From: Rhodospirillales bacterium
GTDB lineage: Bacteria > Pseudomonadota > Alphaproteobacteria > Rhodospirillales > Casp-alpha2
Length of the DNA stretch: 64,000 nucleotides
Assembly (NCBI GenBank): GCA_017644185.1
Contig: JAEPMA010000009.1
Location: forward strand, 62,001 to 126,000
Reading direction: 5' to 3'
In this document: piece by piece, positions 17,140-25,985 of the stretch
Layout: each line of letters opens with the position of its first letter
Numbering within the stretch: position 1 is the first letter of the stretch
Translations under genes and position numbers: made by a program
The notes under the pieces: generated by a model
What the model saw: only the letters and a program-made list of their open reading frames with translations
What the model was told of the DNA's origin: nothing
The model's database searches: none

Positions 17140-17793
17140 TTGAAAAAAGTCTACAAAAAGATCTTCAAGGATTTCACGGCCAACGTTGTGCCGGTCGACT
17201 GCGGCGAGAAGTGCCGGCATCTGAACGAGGGCACACCTGTCTGCTGCGATATCGAGAACGCCGTCCCGATCATGGACAAGAGCGAATACAAACTGCTCAG
17301 GTCCCGCTCCAAACTCTGGCGCAAGTACCGGCCCCCCAACGAACATGGCGAGGAACTCGTTGAATCGCTGCACGAAGATTGCGTTGCGTGTGAGTGCAAG
17401 GGCGCCATGTTCTGCGAACGCGACAACCGCTCGCTATCGTGCCGCGCCTTTCCGTTCTTTCCGTATATTACGAAGAACGGCGACTTCATCGGGATGGCGA
17501 CCTACTGGACGTTCGAGGACCGGTGCTGGGTGATCAGCAACATGAAAAAAGTGACGCCCGAGTTCGTCACCGAATTCCATGGCGTCTATGAGCACCTGTT
17601 CGAGAACAAGCCCGACGAGTTCGAGGTCTATAAGGATTATTCGGCGACCATGCGGCGCGTGTTCTCGCGCTGGAAACGACCGATTTACATCGTCGACCGC
17701 GACCGCGACTTCCACGCCATCCTGCCCAAGGGTGCGGGGATGGAACCGGTCAAAAAACGCGACCTGCCGAAGTTCGGTCCTTACGCGGAATAG
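17140..17793 (+). CDS. YkgJ-type cysteine-cluster protein
   Basis: The 217-residue protein is read from a TTG start; no ATG is in frame nearby and the ribosome site is weak. Cys residues cluster early (C21, C25, C35, C36) and again near residues 85-105 (CVACEC, FC, SC), a pattern like the zinc/iron-chelating YkgJ family. The C-terminal half is mixed and ends basic. The role is unknown; YkgJ-like proteins have been proposed as metal-binding or redox-associated. It is 96 bases after the C45 gene and may or may not belong to that cluster. Confidence 0.65.
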   Translation: MKKVYKKIFKDFTANVVPVDCGEKCRHLNEGTPVCCDIENAVPIMDKSEYKLLRSRSKLWRKYRPPNEHGEELVESLHEDCVACECKGAMFCERDNRSLSCRAFPFFPYITKNGDFIGMATYWTFEDRCWVISNMKKVTPEFVTEFHGVYEHLFENKPDEFEVYKDYSATMRRVFSRWKRPIYIVDRDRDFHAILPKGAGMEPVKKRDLPKFGPYAE

Positions 17794-17795
17794 TT

Positions 17796-17892
17796 CCCCT
17801 CACCCGGCGCGCAAGCGCGCCACCCTCTCCCCAAGGAGAGGGATGATCGGACATTGGTCCCCTCTCCCTCGGGAGAGGGACAGGGTGAGGGG
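17796..17892. repeat. CCCCTCACCC / GGGTGAGGGG intergenic inverted repeat element
   Basis: The element opens with CCCCTCACCC, closes with GGGTGAGGGG, and contains inner inverted segments (GGCGCGC/GCGCGCC and CCTCTCCC/GGGAGAGG). A second copy is at 28274-28367. It separates two convergent genes and may act as a bidirectional transcription end. Confidence 0.8.
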
Positions 17893-17899
17893 GTGATGG

Positions 17900-19288
17900 T
17901 CAGGAAACGTCCGCGTAAACCGTATCCAGCGATTTCTTCACCGCAGACACGATCTCGTCGACCTCGCCTTCGGTAAGACAGAACGGCGGCGCGAAACCGA
18001 GGATATCGCCGTGCGGCATGGCCCGCGCGATGATCCCGTTTTCGAGCGCGGCAGCCGACATCTTGGCACCAACCTTAAGGCCCGGATCGAAAAAGGTTTT
18101 CGACTTCTTGTCCTGAACGAACTCGATGGCGGCCAGAAGGCCCTCACCACGGACTTCGCCGACCATCGGATGATCCTGGAAATTATCCCTGAGCGCCTTC
18201 TGGAAATAGGCGCCGGTCTTTCTCACGTTCCCGATCAGGTCGTCTTTTTCGATCACGTTCAGATTGGCGACGCCGGCAGCCGCACCGACCGGATGCGCGG
18301 AATACGTCCAGCCATGCCCGATGGGCCCGAGATCTTCCGAGCCCTGATCCAGAATACCGCAGACCTTCTCGCTCAGGATCGAACCCGACAACGGGGCGTA
18401 GGCGCTGGTCAGGCCCTTGGCGATGGTGATGATGTCGGGCTTCATTTTATAGTGCTCGGACCCGAACCATGAACCCAATCTGCCGAAGCCGGTCACGACC
18501 TCGTCGGCGATCAGCATGACGTCGTATTTATCGAGCACTTTCTGAATAGCCTGCCAGTAACCTTCGGGAGGCGGGATCAGCCCGCCCGTCCCCATGAACG
18601 GCTCGCCGATGAACGCGGCGACGGTGTCGGGACCTTCGTCCTGGATGAGTTGTTCGAGTTGTAACGCGCAGTAATCGGAGAACTCCAGTTCACTCATGCC
18701 GTCCTGGGCGTACTTCCAATAATGCGGGCATTGGGTGTGCAACACCCGGTCCAGCGGCAGATCGAACGCCATGTGGAACAGCGGCAGGCCGGTCAGACTG
18801 CCGGTCATCAACCCCGACCCGTGATAGCCCCTGTCGCGGGAAATGATCTTCTTCTTCTCGGGTCTGCCCAGAATGTTGTTCATGTACCAGACCAGCTTGA
18901 TGTTGGTCTCGTTCGCATCCGAACCGGACAAGCCGAAATAAACACGGCTCATGTTCTCAGGCGCGAGATCGACGACCTTGGCGGCCAGCCGGATCGAGTT
19001 CTCGGTGCCGTGGCCGACATACGCGTGATAGAACGCGAGCTTATGGGCTTGTTCTGAGATCGCATCGGCAACCTCGGTCCGGCCATAACCGATGTTCACG
19101 CAGTAAAGCCCGGCGAACGCGTCCAGGCTCTTCTTACCCGTGCGGTCGGTGATGTAGACCCCCTCGCCCGTTTCGATGACGCGCACCGGCGTCTTACCGG
19201 TGGCATGCCCCTTCACATCCGATGACGCGTGTAGAAAATGCGCCCGGTCAAGCGCTTCCAGTTCATCCATGTTGCGAAGTTCGTTCAT
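17900..19288 (-). CDS. Class III omega-aminotransferase
   Basis: The start is the ATG at 19288, nine bases after AGAGGA; 19 upstream codons lack a site. The 462-residue PLP enzyme has the cofactor Asp in LIADEVVTGFGRLG and the Schiff-base Lys in TIAKGLTSAYAPLSG. It resembles omega-amino acid or putrescine/taurine:pyruvate aminotransferases, which move a terminal amino group to pyruvate. The substrate cannot be fixed from sequence. Given the amine cluster upstream and the sulfonate genes at 36-40 kb, a diamine, beta-alanine or taurine are candidates. It is divergent from the SDR gene. Confidence 0.8.
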   Translation of the reverse strand: MNELRNMDELEALDRAHFLHASSDVKGHATGKTPVRVIETGEGVYITDRTGKKSLDAFAGLYCVNIGYGRTEVADAISEQAHKLAFYHAYVGHGTENSIRLAAKVVDLAPENMSRVYFGLSGSDANETNIKLVWYMNNILGRPEKKKIISRDRGYHGSGLMTGSLTGLPLFHMAFDLPLDRVLHTQCPHYWKYAQDGMSELEFSDYCALQLEQLIQDEGPDTVAAFIGEPFMGTGGLIPPPEGYWQAIQKVLDKYDVMLIADEVVTGFGRLGSWFGSEHYKMKPDIITIAKGLTSAYAPLSGSILSEKVCGILDQGSEDLGPIGHGWTYSAHPVGAAAGVANLNVIEKDDLIGNVRKTGAYFQKALRDNFQDHPMVGEVRGEGLLAAIEFVQDKKSKTFFDPGLKVGAKMSAAALENGIIARAMPHGDILGFAPPFCLTEGEVDEIVSAVKKSLDTVYADVS

Positions 19289-19444
19289 CTGAGAGTCCTC
19301 TGTAAAAAAAGCTAACGAGGCTTGATAGGGGGAATCACATCCCACTTACAACCCCCCTGCACGGGATATTTATCCGCCATCCCATCTATGGTTTATTGGA
19401 CTCAACGACACCCCACCTATGGCATATCAACGGAGAAAAAAATT

Positions 19445-20188
19445 ATGGGAGAGACACGCCGCACTGCCCTGATCACGGGGGCGGGACGCAATATCGGCCG
19501 CGCTTCGGCTTTGGCATTAGCGAAAAACGGCATCAACATCGTCGTCAACGGCTCCAGCAATCGGGCGAACTGCGACACAGTCGCCGAAGAAGTCAAAGCA
19601 CTCGGCGTCGATGCCCTGGTGGCCATGGGGGATGTCGGCAACCCGGACGATCTCGGCAACATCGCCGCCGCCGCTTTCGAGAAATTCGGACGCGTCGATA
19701 TTCTGGTCAATAACGCCGCCATCAGACCGAACAGCCCGTTCCTCGAAACAGATGAAGACGAGTGGGAACGCATTTTGAATATCGATTTCCACGCCGCGCG
19801 GCGGTTATCGAAGCTCTGCCTGCCCGGCATGATCGACGCGGGTTGGGGCCGGATCATCAACTTCGCCGGCATGAACGCCATTCACGGATATAACGGGCGT
19901 GCACCGGTCAGTGTCTCGAAGCATGCGGCGTGGGGTCTCACCAAATCGCTCGCGAAAGAGTTCGGTAAAAAGGGTATCACCACCAACATCATCTCTCCCG
20001 GCCCCATCGCCCCCGAAGAATCCGAACCCGAAATGCGCGAACATATCGAAAGCATGGTCGGACGCGTGCCGGTCGGACGGCTCGGCAAAAACGAGGAAAT
20101 CGGCGCCATGGTCGCACTTTTGGCGTCCGACGACGGCGCCTTCGTCAACGGTCAGCTCATCCAAGTGAACGGCGGCGCGGAAACGTAA
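19445..20188 (+). CDS. Atypical short-chain dehydrogenase lacking catalytic Tyr and Ser
   Basis: The 247-residue Rossmann protein starts at ATG after GGAG. The NAD(P) loop is TGAGRNIG (11-18), NNAA (89-92) is present and N112 is conserved. At the active site the usual YxxxK reads V155-S-V-S-K159, so Tyr is Val. The Ser expected 13 residues earlier is Gly142. The C-terminus (NGQLIQVNGG) is typical of FabG-like SDRs. The fold is certain, but a standard alcohol/ketone reductase mechanism is doubtful unless a neighbour such as Tyr149 substitutes. It might be a binding or regulatory SDR. Confidence 0.8.
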   Translation: MGETRRTALITGAGRNIGRASALALAKNGINIVVNGSSNRANCDTVAEEVKALGVDALVAMGDVGNPDDLGNIAAAAFEKFGRVDILVNNAAIRPNSPFLETDEDEWERILNIDFHAARRLSKLCLPGMIDAGWGRIINFAGMNAIHGYNGRAPVSVSKHAAWGLTKSLAKEFGKKGITTNIISPGPIAPEESEPEMREHIESMVGRVPVGRLGKNEEIGAMVALLASDDGAFVNGQLIQVNGGAET

Positions 20189-20200
20189 CCCCGCCCTTAT

Positions 20201-20240
20201 CCCAAACCAGCCCCGGTTTCGCGCCGGGGCTAGATTTGGG
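20201..20240. repeat. Long imperfect hairpin after the SDR gene
   Basis: CCCAAA (20201-20206) pairs with TTTGGG (20235-20240), and AGCCCCGG (20209-20216) pairs with CCGGGGCT (20224-20231) around a 7-base loop. There is no T-tract. It may be a REP-type unit or a factor-dependent end. The rest of the gap to 20426 shows nothing else clear. Confidence 0.5.
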
Positions 20241-20426
20241 CCCTCACTTGGTGCCGCATTGGACGCCTTTGGGGCGTTGACCGTGTGTCAGTGTATGCCT
20301 ACGACCGATACAACCTATGATTAGGTACAACGCCCACCCCATTCATCAATATCAGCAGTTGCGCGAGACAAAAATTCCTGTAAACAATCCAGTTAATGCG
20401 GGGGCATTACGATAGTGGGTTAGACT

Positions 20427-20855
20427 ATGAACTTCGTGAGTCCCCTGAAGCTCCCGGTAGCATTCGAAACCGGCATTTCCTCCATCGACCAGGAACACAA
20501 AGGGCTGATCGCCTATCTGAACGGCTACCTCGCGTCGTGCGAACACAGCACGATCTCGAACTTCGATGAATTGTTTACGGCCTTCATCAGCGAACTGGAA
20601 CATCACTTCGAAAGTGAAGAGATGATCATGCAGGAAGCCGGATACCCGGGACTTGAGAAGCACGCCCGCCACCACCAGCACTGCCTGGATGAACTTCGAA
20701 GACTGTTGGAACGATGCCGTAGTCGCGGCTATGCGGGGACAGGTGACGTGATCACCTTCTTTCAGAAGATCATCGACGACGTATCGAAGGCCGATCTCAG
20801 GTTCGTCGATTACCTGATGGCGGAAGACAAGATGACCGAGTTCAAGGCGCGCTAA
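20427..20855 (+). CDS. Bacteriohemerythrin with one iron-ligand His replaced by Asp
   Basis: The 142-residue four-helix diiron protein has ligands that align as H24 (DQEHKGL), H60 and E64 (HFESEE), H79 and H83 (HARHH), and D123 (KADLRF). The remaining His, normally in a WLxxHIxxxD stretch, is D118 in IIDDVSKAD. Bacteriohemerythrins bind O2 at the non-heme diiron centre for storage or sensing in the cytoplasm. A His-to-Asp change would leave a centre with more carboxylate ligands. No sensor domain is fused. It is convergent with sdaA (6 bases apart). Confidence 0.85.
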   Translation: MNFVSPLKLPVAFETGISSIDQEHKGLIAYLNGYLASCEHSTISNFDELFTAFISELEHHFESEEMIMQEAGYPGLEKHARHHQHCLDELRRLLERCRSRGYAGTGDVITFFQKIIDDVSKADLRFVDYLMAEDKMTEFKAR

Positions 20856-20861
20856 GACGCT

Positions 20862-22244
20862 TCAGCATTCGGTGATATTGACGGCCAAGCCGCCCTGCGA
20901 CGTTTCCTTATACTTCGAGAGCATGTCGACGCCCGTCTGGCGCATCGTCTCGATGGCGCTGTCGAGCGGCACGAAGTGCGTGCCGTCACCCCTAAGCGCC
21001 AGCGATGCCGCATTGACCGCTTTCACCGCGCCCATCGCGTTGCGCTCGATGCACGGCACCTGAACCAATCCGCCGACCGGATCGCACGTCATCCCCAAGT
21101 GATGTTCGATCGCGATCTCGGCGGCGTTCTCGATCTGCGCGTTGGTGCCGCCCAAAACAGCACATAAACCCGCCGCCGCCATCGCCGCCGCCGAGCCGAC
21201 TTCGCCCTGGCAGCCGACTTCCGCCCCCGAGATCGAGGCCTTGGTCTTGATGATCCCGCCGATCGCGGCGGCGGTTAACAGAAAGTCGTCGACCGTGTCT
21301 TCGCTCGCGTCGGGACAGAACTCAAGATAGTAGCGGATCGTCGCCGGGATCACGCCCGCGGCCCCGTTCGTCGGCGCGGTCACGATGCGCCCGCCGGCCG
21401 CGTTCTCTTCATTCACCGCGATGGCATAGAGGCTGATCCAGTCCATCACCGAATGCGCGTACTTCACGTTACGGGTGGTGTCGGCTTCGAGGGCGTCGGA
21501 AATCTGCCGGGCCCGGCGTTTGACCTTAAGACCGCCCGGCAGCTGACCGTCGGTTGCGATGCCCCGGTCCATGCAGTCTTTCATCACCAACCAGATGGTA
21601 TCCAGGCGTTCTCGGACGTCGGCTTCCGAATGCTGGGAGATTTCGTTCTCGAACTTCATTTCGGCGATCGTCTTACCGGCAGTCTCCCCCATCTTCAGCA
21701 TTTCAGCGGCGTCGCGAAACGGATACGGGACGTCCGGGTATTCCCCACCCGACGATGCGAAGTCCGCGAACTCCGATTTGGTGACGACGAAACCGCCGCC
21801 CACCGAGAAATAGGTGTCGCTCAGGATCGGGTTGCCGCTTTCGTCGTACGCCGTCACCAGCATTCCGTTGGTGTGCTCTTCAAGGGGATCGTCGAAGTCG
21901 AAAATAACGTCGCGGTCGAAATCGAAATTAAGCCCCTTGAGCGGCCCGCGCGACAGCGACTTCGTTTCGATCACCCCGTCGACCAGTTTGTTCACGTCGG
22001 CGGGGTCGATCCTGTCCGGTTTCTCGCCCAGAAGCCCCAGCACGACCGCACGGTCAGTACCATGCCCCTTGCCGGTGTAGGCGAGTGACCCATAGAGCGT
22101 GACCACAACACGGGAGACGGACGTTTCGTTCCCCGATGCCGAGAGATCGGCCAGAAAACGGCCCATCGCCACCATCGGCCCCACGGTATGCGAACTCGAC
22201 GGTCCAATGCCGACTTTGAAAAGATCGAAAACACTTAAAAACAT
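20862..22244 (-). CDS. sdaA: L-serine ammonia-lyase, iron-sulfur type
   Basis: The 460-residue single-chain enzyme converts L-serine to pyruvate and ammonia using a [4Fe-4S] cluster. The N-terminal [13 protein letters not shown] motif and the C-terminal Cys residues in [18 protein letters not shown] and [11 protein letters not shown] are the family hallmarks. The start is supported by AGAGG seven bases before ATG. Both the beta and alpha domains are in one chain, as in E. coli SdaA. It is monocistronic by position, divergent from the fumarase genes. Confidence 0.93.
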   Translation of the reverse strand: MFLSVFDLFKVGIGPSSSHTVGPMVAMGRFLADLSASGNETSVSRVVVTLYGSLAYTGKGHGTDRAVVLGLLGEKPDRIDPADVNKLVDGVIETKSLSRGPLKGLNFDFDRDVIFDFDDPLEEHTNGMLVTAYDESGNPILSDTYFSVGGGFVVTKSEFADFASSGGEYPDVPYPFRDAAEMLKMGETAGKTIAEMKFENEISQHSEADVRERLDTIWLVMKDCMDRGIATDGQLPGGLKVKRRARQISDALEADTTRNVKYAHSVMDWISLYAIAVNEENAAGGRIVTAPTNGAAGVIPATIRYYLEFCPDASEDTVDDFLLTAAAIGGIIKTKASISGAEVGCQGEVGSAAAMAAAGLCAVLGGTNAQIENAAEIAIEHHLGMTCDPVGGLVQVPCIERNAMGAVKAVNAASLALRGDGTHFVPLDSAIETMRQTGVDMLSKYKETSQGGLAVNITEC

Positions 22245-22374
22245 AAATTGCCTCTTTTGAAATTCGCTGGACGGTAGCCGAGGGTGTTAATCCGGGCAAG
22301 CAGCGTATCGACGCGAATTATCGATCAACCGACGTCACTTCGGCAAATTCCGAGACAATTTCCCGCCTACGTGA

Positions 22375-22402
22375 TTGGACACCCTGCCGGGCGGTCTGAT
22401 AC
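22375..22402 (+). promoter_or_regulatory. Candidate promoter of the fumarase operon
   Basis: TTGGAC (22375-22380), a 16-bp spacer, then TGATAC (22397-22402), 50 bases upstream of the alpha-subunit start. Match and spacing are fair for a housekeeping promoter; there is no experimental support. Confidence 0.4.
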
Positions 22403-22452
22403 CTTTCGACTACGGCGGCATCGCTCGCCGCTTATCTACGGAGGAAGCTCAG

Positions 22453-23418
22453 ATGATACCGATGTCCGTCGTCAGGAAGACGGCGCGCGAGCTCATGGAC
22501 AGGGCGGCTATCGAGATCCCGGACGATTATCTGACGGGATTGAAAAAGGCCGCGGACAACGAAGACGGTGACCTGTCGTCGTTCGTCCTCCACGCCATGC
22601 TTGAGAACTATGAAGCCGCGAAAGAGGACCGCCGCGCCATGTGCGCCGACACCGGCGTGCCGCGCTGGTATGTGAAGATGGGCAACGAGGCGACGCTCGA
22701 GGGTGGCCCCGTCGCACTCGAAGAAGCCCTCAGGGGCGCCACGGCGGAAGCGACCGACGGCGTACCGCTGAGGCCCAACCGGGTGCACCCCCTCTGGCGC
22801 ACCGATCACAACAACAACGTTGGTTTGAACGCACCGGAAATCGAATATTCGTTCGAACCGGGCGGCGACTGGATCGACCTGACGACCGTCCACAAGGGCG
22901 GGTTGTTCGGGACGGATTACCGCATGCTGTTCCCGGGCGACGGGATCGAGGGGATCAAACGCTTCTATCTCGACTGCCTGATGGCGTTTGGAAAGCGCGG
23001 CCTCGCCTGTCAGCCGGCCATCATCGGCGTGGGCTTGGGCGGGTCGAAGGATATCTGCTCGGTGCTTGGCAAGCAGGCGGCGTGTTTGAGGACCGTCGGC
23101 GACCGCAACCCGGACCCGCGGACGGCGGAACTCGAGCTTGAACTTATGGAGCTCGGTAACTCCATCGGCATGGGCGCCATGGGTTTCGTCGGCAAGTCGA
23201 TGGTCATAGATTGCCATATCGAATGCGGCTACACGCACACCGGCGGCATGCCGATGAGCGTGCACGCCTTCTGCCTGTCGTCCAGGCGCGCGGTGGCGCG
23301 CGTATACGGCGACGGCCGGGTCGAGTTTCGTACCGACCCGAACTGGTTTACCCCTTACATGAGACGGGAGACGGTCGGATGGGAACCGGAAGCGGAAAGC
23401 TTAAGACAGTCAGTCTGA
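22453..23418 (+). CDS. Class I fumarate hydratase-type hydro-lyase, alpha subunit
   Basis: The 321-residue protein starts at ATG 22453, seven bases after GGAGG. It carries the [4Fe-4S] ligands in MCADTGVPRW, KDICSVLG and the CHIECGYTHTGGMP stretch. It is the N-terminal half of class I fumarases encoded as two chains, like TtdA of tartrate dehydratase or archaeal/alphaproteobacterial fumarase alpha. It catalyses reversible dehydration of malate to fumarate, or of tartrate. Substrate choice is not visible. Its 3' end overlaps the beta gene by 40 bases. Confidence 0.87.
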   Translation: MIPMSVVRKTARELMDRAAIEIPDDYLTGLKKAADNEDGDLSSFVLHAMLENYEAAKEDRRAMCADTGVPRWYVKMGNEATLEGGPVALEEALRGATAEATDGVPLRPNRVHPLWRTDHNNNVGLNAPEIEYSFEPGGDWIDLTTVHKGGLFGTDYRMLFPGDGIEGIKRFYLDCLMAFGKRGLACQPAIIGVGLGGSKDICSVLGKQAACLRTVGDRNPDPRTAELELELMELGNSIGMGAMGFVGKSMVIDCHIECGYTHTGGMPMSVHAFCLSSRRAVARVYGDGRVEFRTDPNWFTPYMRRETVGWEPEAESLRQSV

Positions 23419-24059
23419 ACCTCCCGGTTACGACCGAGGATCTGAAGGACATCGAGATCGGCACCGTGGTCTATCTGAACGGTGTCGTCTACACGGCGCG
23501 CGAAGGCGTTTATAAAAAGGTGATCGAGGACGGCGAACAGCTCCCCGCGCACCTGCACGAAACGTCCAACGCCAACTTCCACTGCTCGCCCGCCGCGACA
23601 CGTAACGCGGACGGGACGTACAACGTCGGTGCGATGACGGGCACCGCATCGTTCCGGTTCTCGAAATGGCTGGAAGACTGGTTCCGCATCTCGAAGGCCA
23701 AGATCATCATCGGCAAGGGCGGTATGTCGTCGGCGGACTACAAAAAATACTTCGTCCCCAACGGTGCGATCTACCTGACCACGGTCGGTTATGGCACCGG
23801 TGCGTTACTGGGCCGGGGGATCAAGGGCATCAGGGATGTTCACTGGTTCGACGAACTGGGTGTCGCACAGGCCATGTGGATGGTCGAGGTCGAGAACTTC
23901 GGCCCGTTCATTGCCGACAGCGACCTTGAAGGGAATTCCCTGTTCGAACGTGAGAACGCGAAAATCCGCGAGGGTGTCGACAAGCTCTATGAAGGGACGA
24001 AGGAACCGGCGCTGCATCGTTACGGCGAGAGCAATAACCGCGGCGACGAGGTGATCTGA
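23379..24059 (+). CDS. Class I fumarate hydratase-type hydro-lyase, beta subunit
   Basis: The 226-residue protein begins inside the end of the alpha gene in another frame, with GGGAG about eight bases before ATG, indicating coupled translation. SKAKIIIGKGGMSS and the tail GDEVI are typical of the swivelling C-terminal domain of class I fumarases and TtdB. It completes the active site of the iron-sulfur hydro-lyase. The nearby TcuAB-like genes make a tri- or dicarboxylate catabolic setting possible. Confidence 0.87.
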   Translation: MGTGSGKLKTVSLNLPVTTEDLKDIEIGTVVYLNGVVYTAREGVYKKVIEDGEQLPAHLHETSNANFHCSPAATRNADGTYNVGAMTGTASFRFSKWLEDWFRISKAKIIIGKGGMSSADYKKYFVPNGAIYLTTVGYGTGALLGRGIKGIRDVHWFDELGVAQAMWMVEVENFGPFIADSDLEGNSLFERENAKIREGVDKLYEGTKEPALHRYGESNNRGDEVI

Positions 24060-24080
24060 AGACCGCGTTACTTCTCCATC

Positions 24081-24153
24081 GTCATCCCCGCGAACGCGGG
24101 GATCCAGGGCAACCGATCGGCAATTGCTGGGTTCCCGCGTTCGCGGGAATGAC
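24081..24153. repeat. Paired inverted REP-like units
   Basis: GTCATCCCCGC-GAAC-GCGGGGATCC and GGGTTCCCGCG-TT-CGCGGGAATGAC face each other with about 26 bases between. They fill the gap between convergent genes, so they may end both transcripts. Confidence 0.75.
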
Positions 24154-24164
24154 AAGGTTGTTTT

Positions 24165-24788
24165 TCAATACTCCCGGCCCGGGCGGGCTTTATAGCTGGG
24201 CAGCGACAGCGCCTTGGCGATGCCGAACGCGCGCAGGATAAAGCCGGCGGCAAAGCCCGCGCATGCCGAGATTTCGAACGGCAGCTCCGCCAGCGTCAGC
24301 ACCACGTGCACCGTCGCCGCCAGCGCGGCGCAGGTTGCATAGACCTCTTTTTTCAGGATCAGGGGCGTTTCGCCGCAGATCACATCCCTGAGCAGCCCCC
24401 CAAATGTCGCCGTCATCATCCCCATCACGATGGCGACGAGCGGCCCCGCGCCCGACAACAGCGCCAGTTCCGCGCCCATGACCCCGTATAGTGCAATCCC
24501 GAGGGCATCCGCCCATAACAAGACCGGATAGCGGCGCTGAACCTTGTGCGCGGTGAAGAAGACCAGGAGCGCGATCGCAAGACATATCCAGATCGCCCGG
24601 GGATCCGAAATCCAGAATACCGGACGATCCAGCAACAGATCGCGCAACGTACCACCACCAACGCCCGTCAGGCTGGCCATCAGCCCGAAACCGATCAGGT
24701 CCATCTCTTTCCGGCTCGCAACCAGCGCGCCAGACGCCGCGAAGACGATCACGCCCATGATGTCGAGTACGATAATAAGTGTGTGCAT
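24165..24788 (-). CDS. TRIC/UPF0126-family membrane protein
   Basis: The 207-residue integral membrane protein has about seven hydrophobic helices and an internal duplication. Each half has a kinked helix with a Gly-rich motif followed by an Arg (GVGGGTLRDLL and TATFGGLLRDVI), the signature of the trimeric intracellular cation channel fold in bacteria (YicG/YadS-like). It probably conducts monovalent cations or small solutes across the inner membrane; a substrate is not established from sequence. It is between repeats and tcuB, likely on its own transcript. Confidence 0.82.
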   Translation of the reverse strand: MHTLIIVLDIMGVIVFAASGALVASRKEMDLIGFGLMASLTGVGGGTLRDLLLDRPVFWISDPRAIWICLAIALLVFFTAHKVQRRYPVLLWADALGIALYGVMGAELALLSGAGPLVAIVMGMMTATFGGLLRDVICGETPLILKKEVYATCAALAATVHVVLTLAELPFEISACAGFAAGFILRAFGIAKALSLPSYKARPGREY

Positions 24789-24890
24789 ATGTCCCGGCGC
24801 CCCCGAACGTCAGCCTGAATTCAATTCGGGATTCATCATACCCGTGAAATCGTTGCCGGTCTTTATGCGTCCCGAAACAAGCCCCCGAGG

Positions 24891-25985
24891 CTATTCCCGG
24901 CGTTCATGCGCGAACTTGATGAGCGCACCCAGACGATAGACGGCGTGCGCCATCTTCCCATAAGGGAACGTCACGAACATCGCCAGCACGATCCCAAGAT
25001 GCACGGCCAAGAGCGTGCCCATCGCCGCGGTCTCACGCAGCGCCAGAAGCGCAAGTCCGGTGATACCGGTCAAGATCAGCAGCCACAAAAAGGCGATGTC
25101 CATCCCCGTCCTTTTCGTGTCCTGGGGGGCGGTGTCGGCGGTCTTTTTCATCATCAACAGGCCGATCGGCCCGATCACGATGCCGATGCCGCCCACCGTC
25201 CCCAATATCACGGGGATCGAGAAGTAGTCATAAGGCGCTTCCCAGCCGAACACATAGTGATAGACCGTCGCCACGCTGGTCGCGGCGAAGCACAGAATAA
25301 AGCCCCACATGGTCATCTGGTGGGCGTGCCTGCGGCCCATCGAGAAATTGTCGTTGGGATAGTTACAGCCGTGCCCACCACCGGCCATATATTTCATCTG
25401 ACCGGCGTCCTTGAACGCCTGGATCAACGCCGAGGGATTTAACAGCTCGCCCGGTTTCCCGCCGATGTCGCGCCAGAATTTGACGAGCCCGACGATAAAC
25501 GCGACGCCCGCGAATAAAAATGGCGCGGAGGCCAGATAAACGATCACATCATGCGGGATCACCTGATAGAACGCGCCCGTCCCCGTGTGCACCCCCGTGA
25601 CCACGTCGGCCCCTTGCACGACAAAGACGCCCACCGTCACCGCGATGGTCAGAACTAAAGTGATCAGGGCGATCCATTTGGCATTGCCCTCGAACAACCC
25701 CTTGAACATGCCGGGCCAGGCGTAATCACGATAGGTCTCGCCACGCAATTCGGCGAACGCCTTCGGGACGTTGACCATGAACTCGTGAGGTGGGGTGTAC
25801 TGACACGCGTAATAGCAGCCCTGGCAGCCATGGCAGAGGTTTGCCAGATACGTCACGTCGCCGTCCGAAAACGTCAGACGTTTGTTCATCGCCGGGAACA
25901 CGGCGCAATAACCTTCGCAGTATCTACACGCGTTGCAGATCTGCATGACGCGTTTGGCTTCTTTCAAAGTCTCAGTTGCGGGCAT
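24891..25985 (-). CDS. tcuB: TcuB-like iron-sulfur/membrane electron-transfer protein
   Basis: The 364-residue protein starts at ATG 25985, overlapping the end of tcuA by 14 bases. Two cysteine clusters, CNACRYCEGYC and CHGCQGCYYAC, should bind 4Fe-4S clusters. They are followed by about six membrane helices with His residues that may bind heme. TcuB reoxidises the flavin of TcuA and passes electrons to the quinone pool in tricarballylate use. Direct coupling to tcuA supports this, though the actual substrate may be another tricarboxylate. Confidence 0.85.
   Translation of the reverse strand: MPATETLKEAKRVMQICNACRYCEGYCAVFPAMNKRLTFSDGDVTYLANLCHGCQGCYYACQYTPPHEFMVNVPKAFAELRGETYRDYAWPGMFKGLFEGNAKWIALITLVLTIAVTVGVFVVQGADVVTGVHTGTGAFYQVIPHDVIVYLASAPFLFAGVAFIVGLVKFWRDIGGKPGELLNPSALIQAFKDAGQMKYMAGGGHGCNYPNDNFSMGRRHAHQMTMWGFILCFAATSVATVYHYVFGWEAPYDYFSIPVILGTVGGIGIVIGPIGLLMMKKTADTAPQDTKRTGMDIAFLWLLILTGITGLALLALRETAAMGTLLAVHLGIVLAMFVTFPYGKMAHAVYRLGALIKFAHERRE

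Noticed and set aside
20862-22452. Riboswitch upstream of sdaA or the fumarase genes
   Set aside because: The 208-bp intergenic region shows no glycine- or other riboswitch core that I can recognise.
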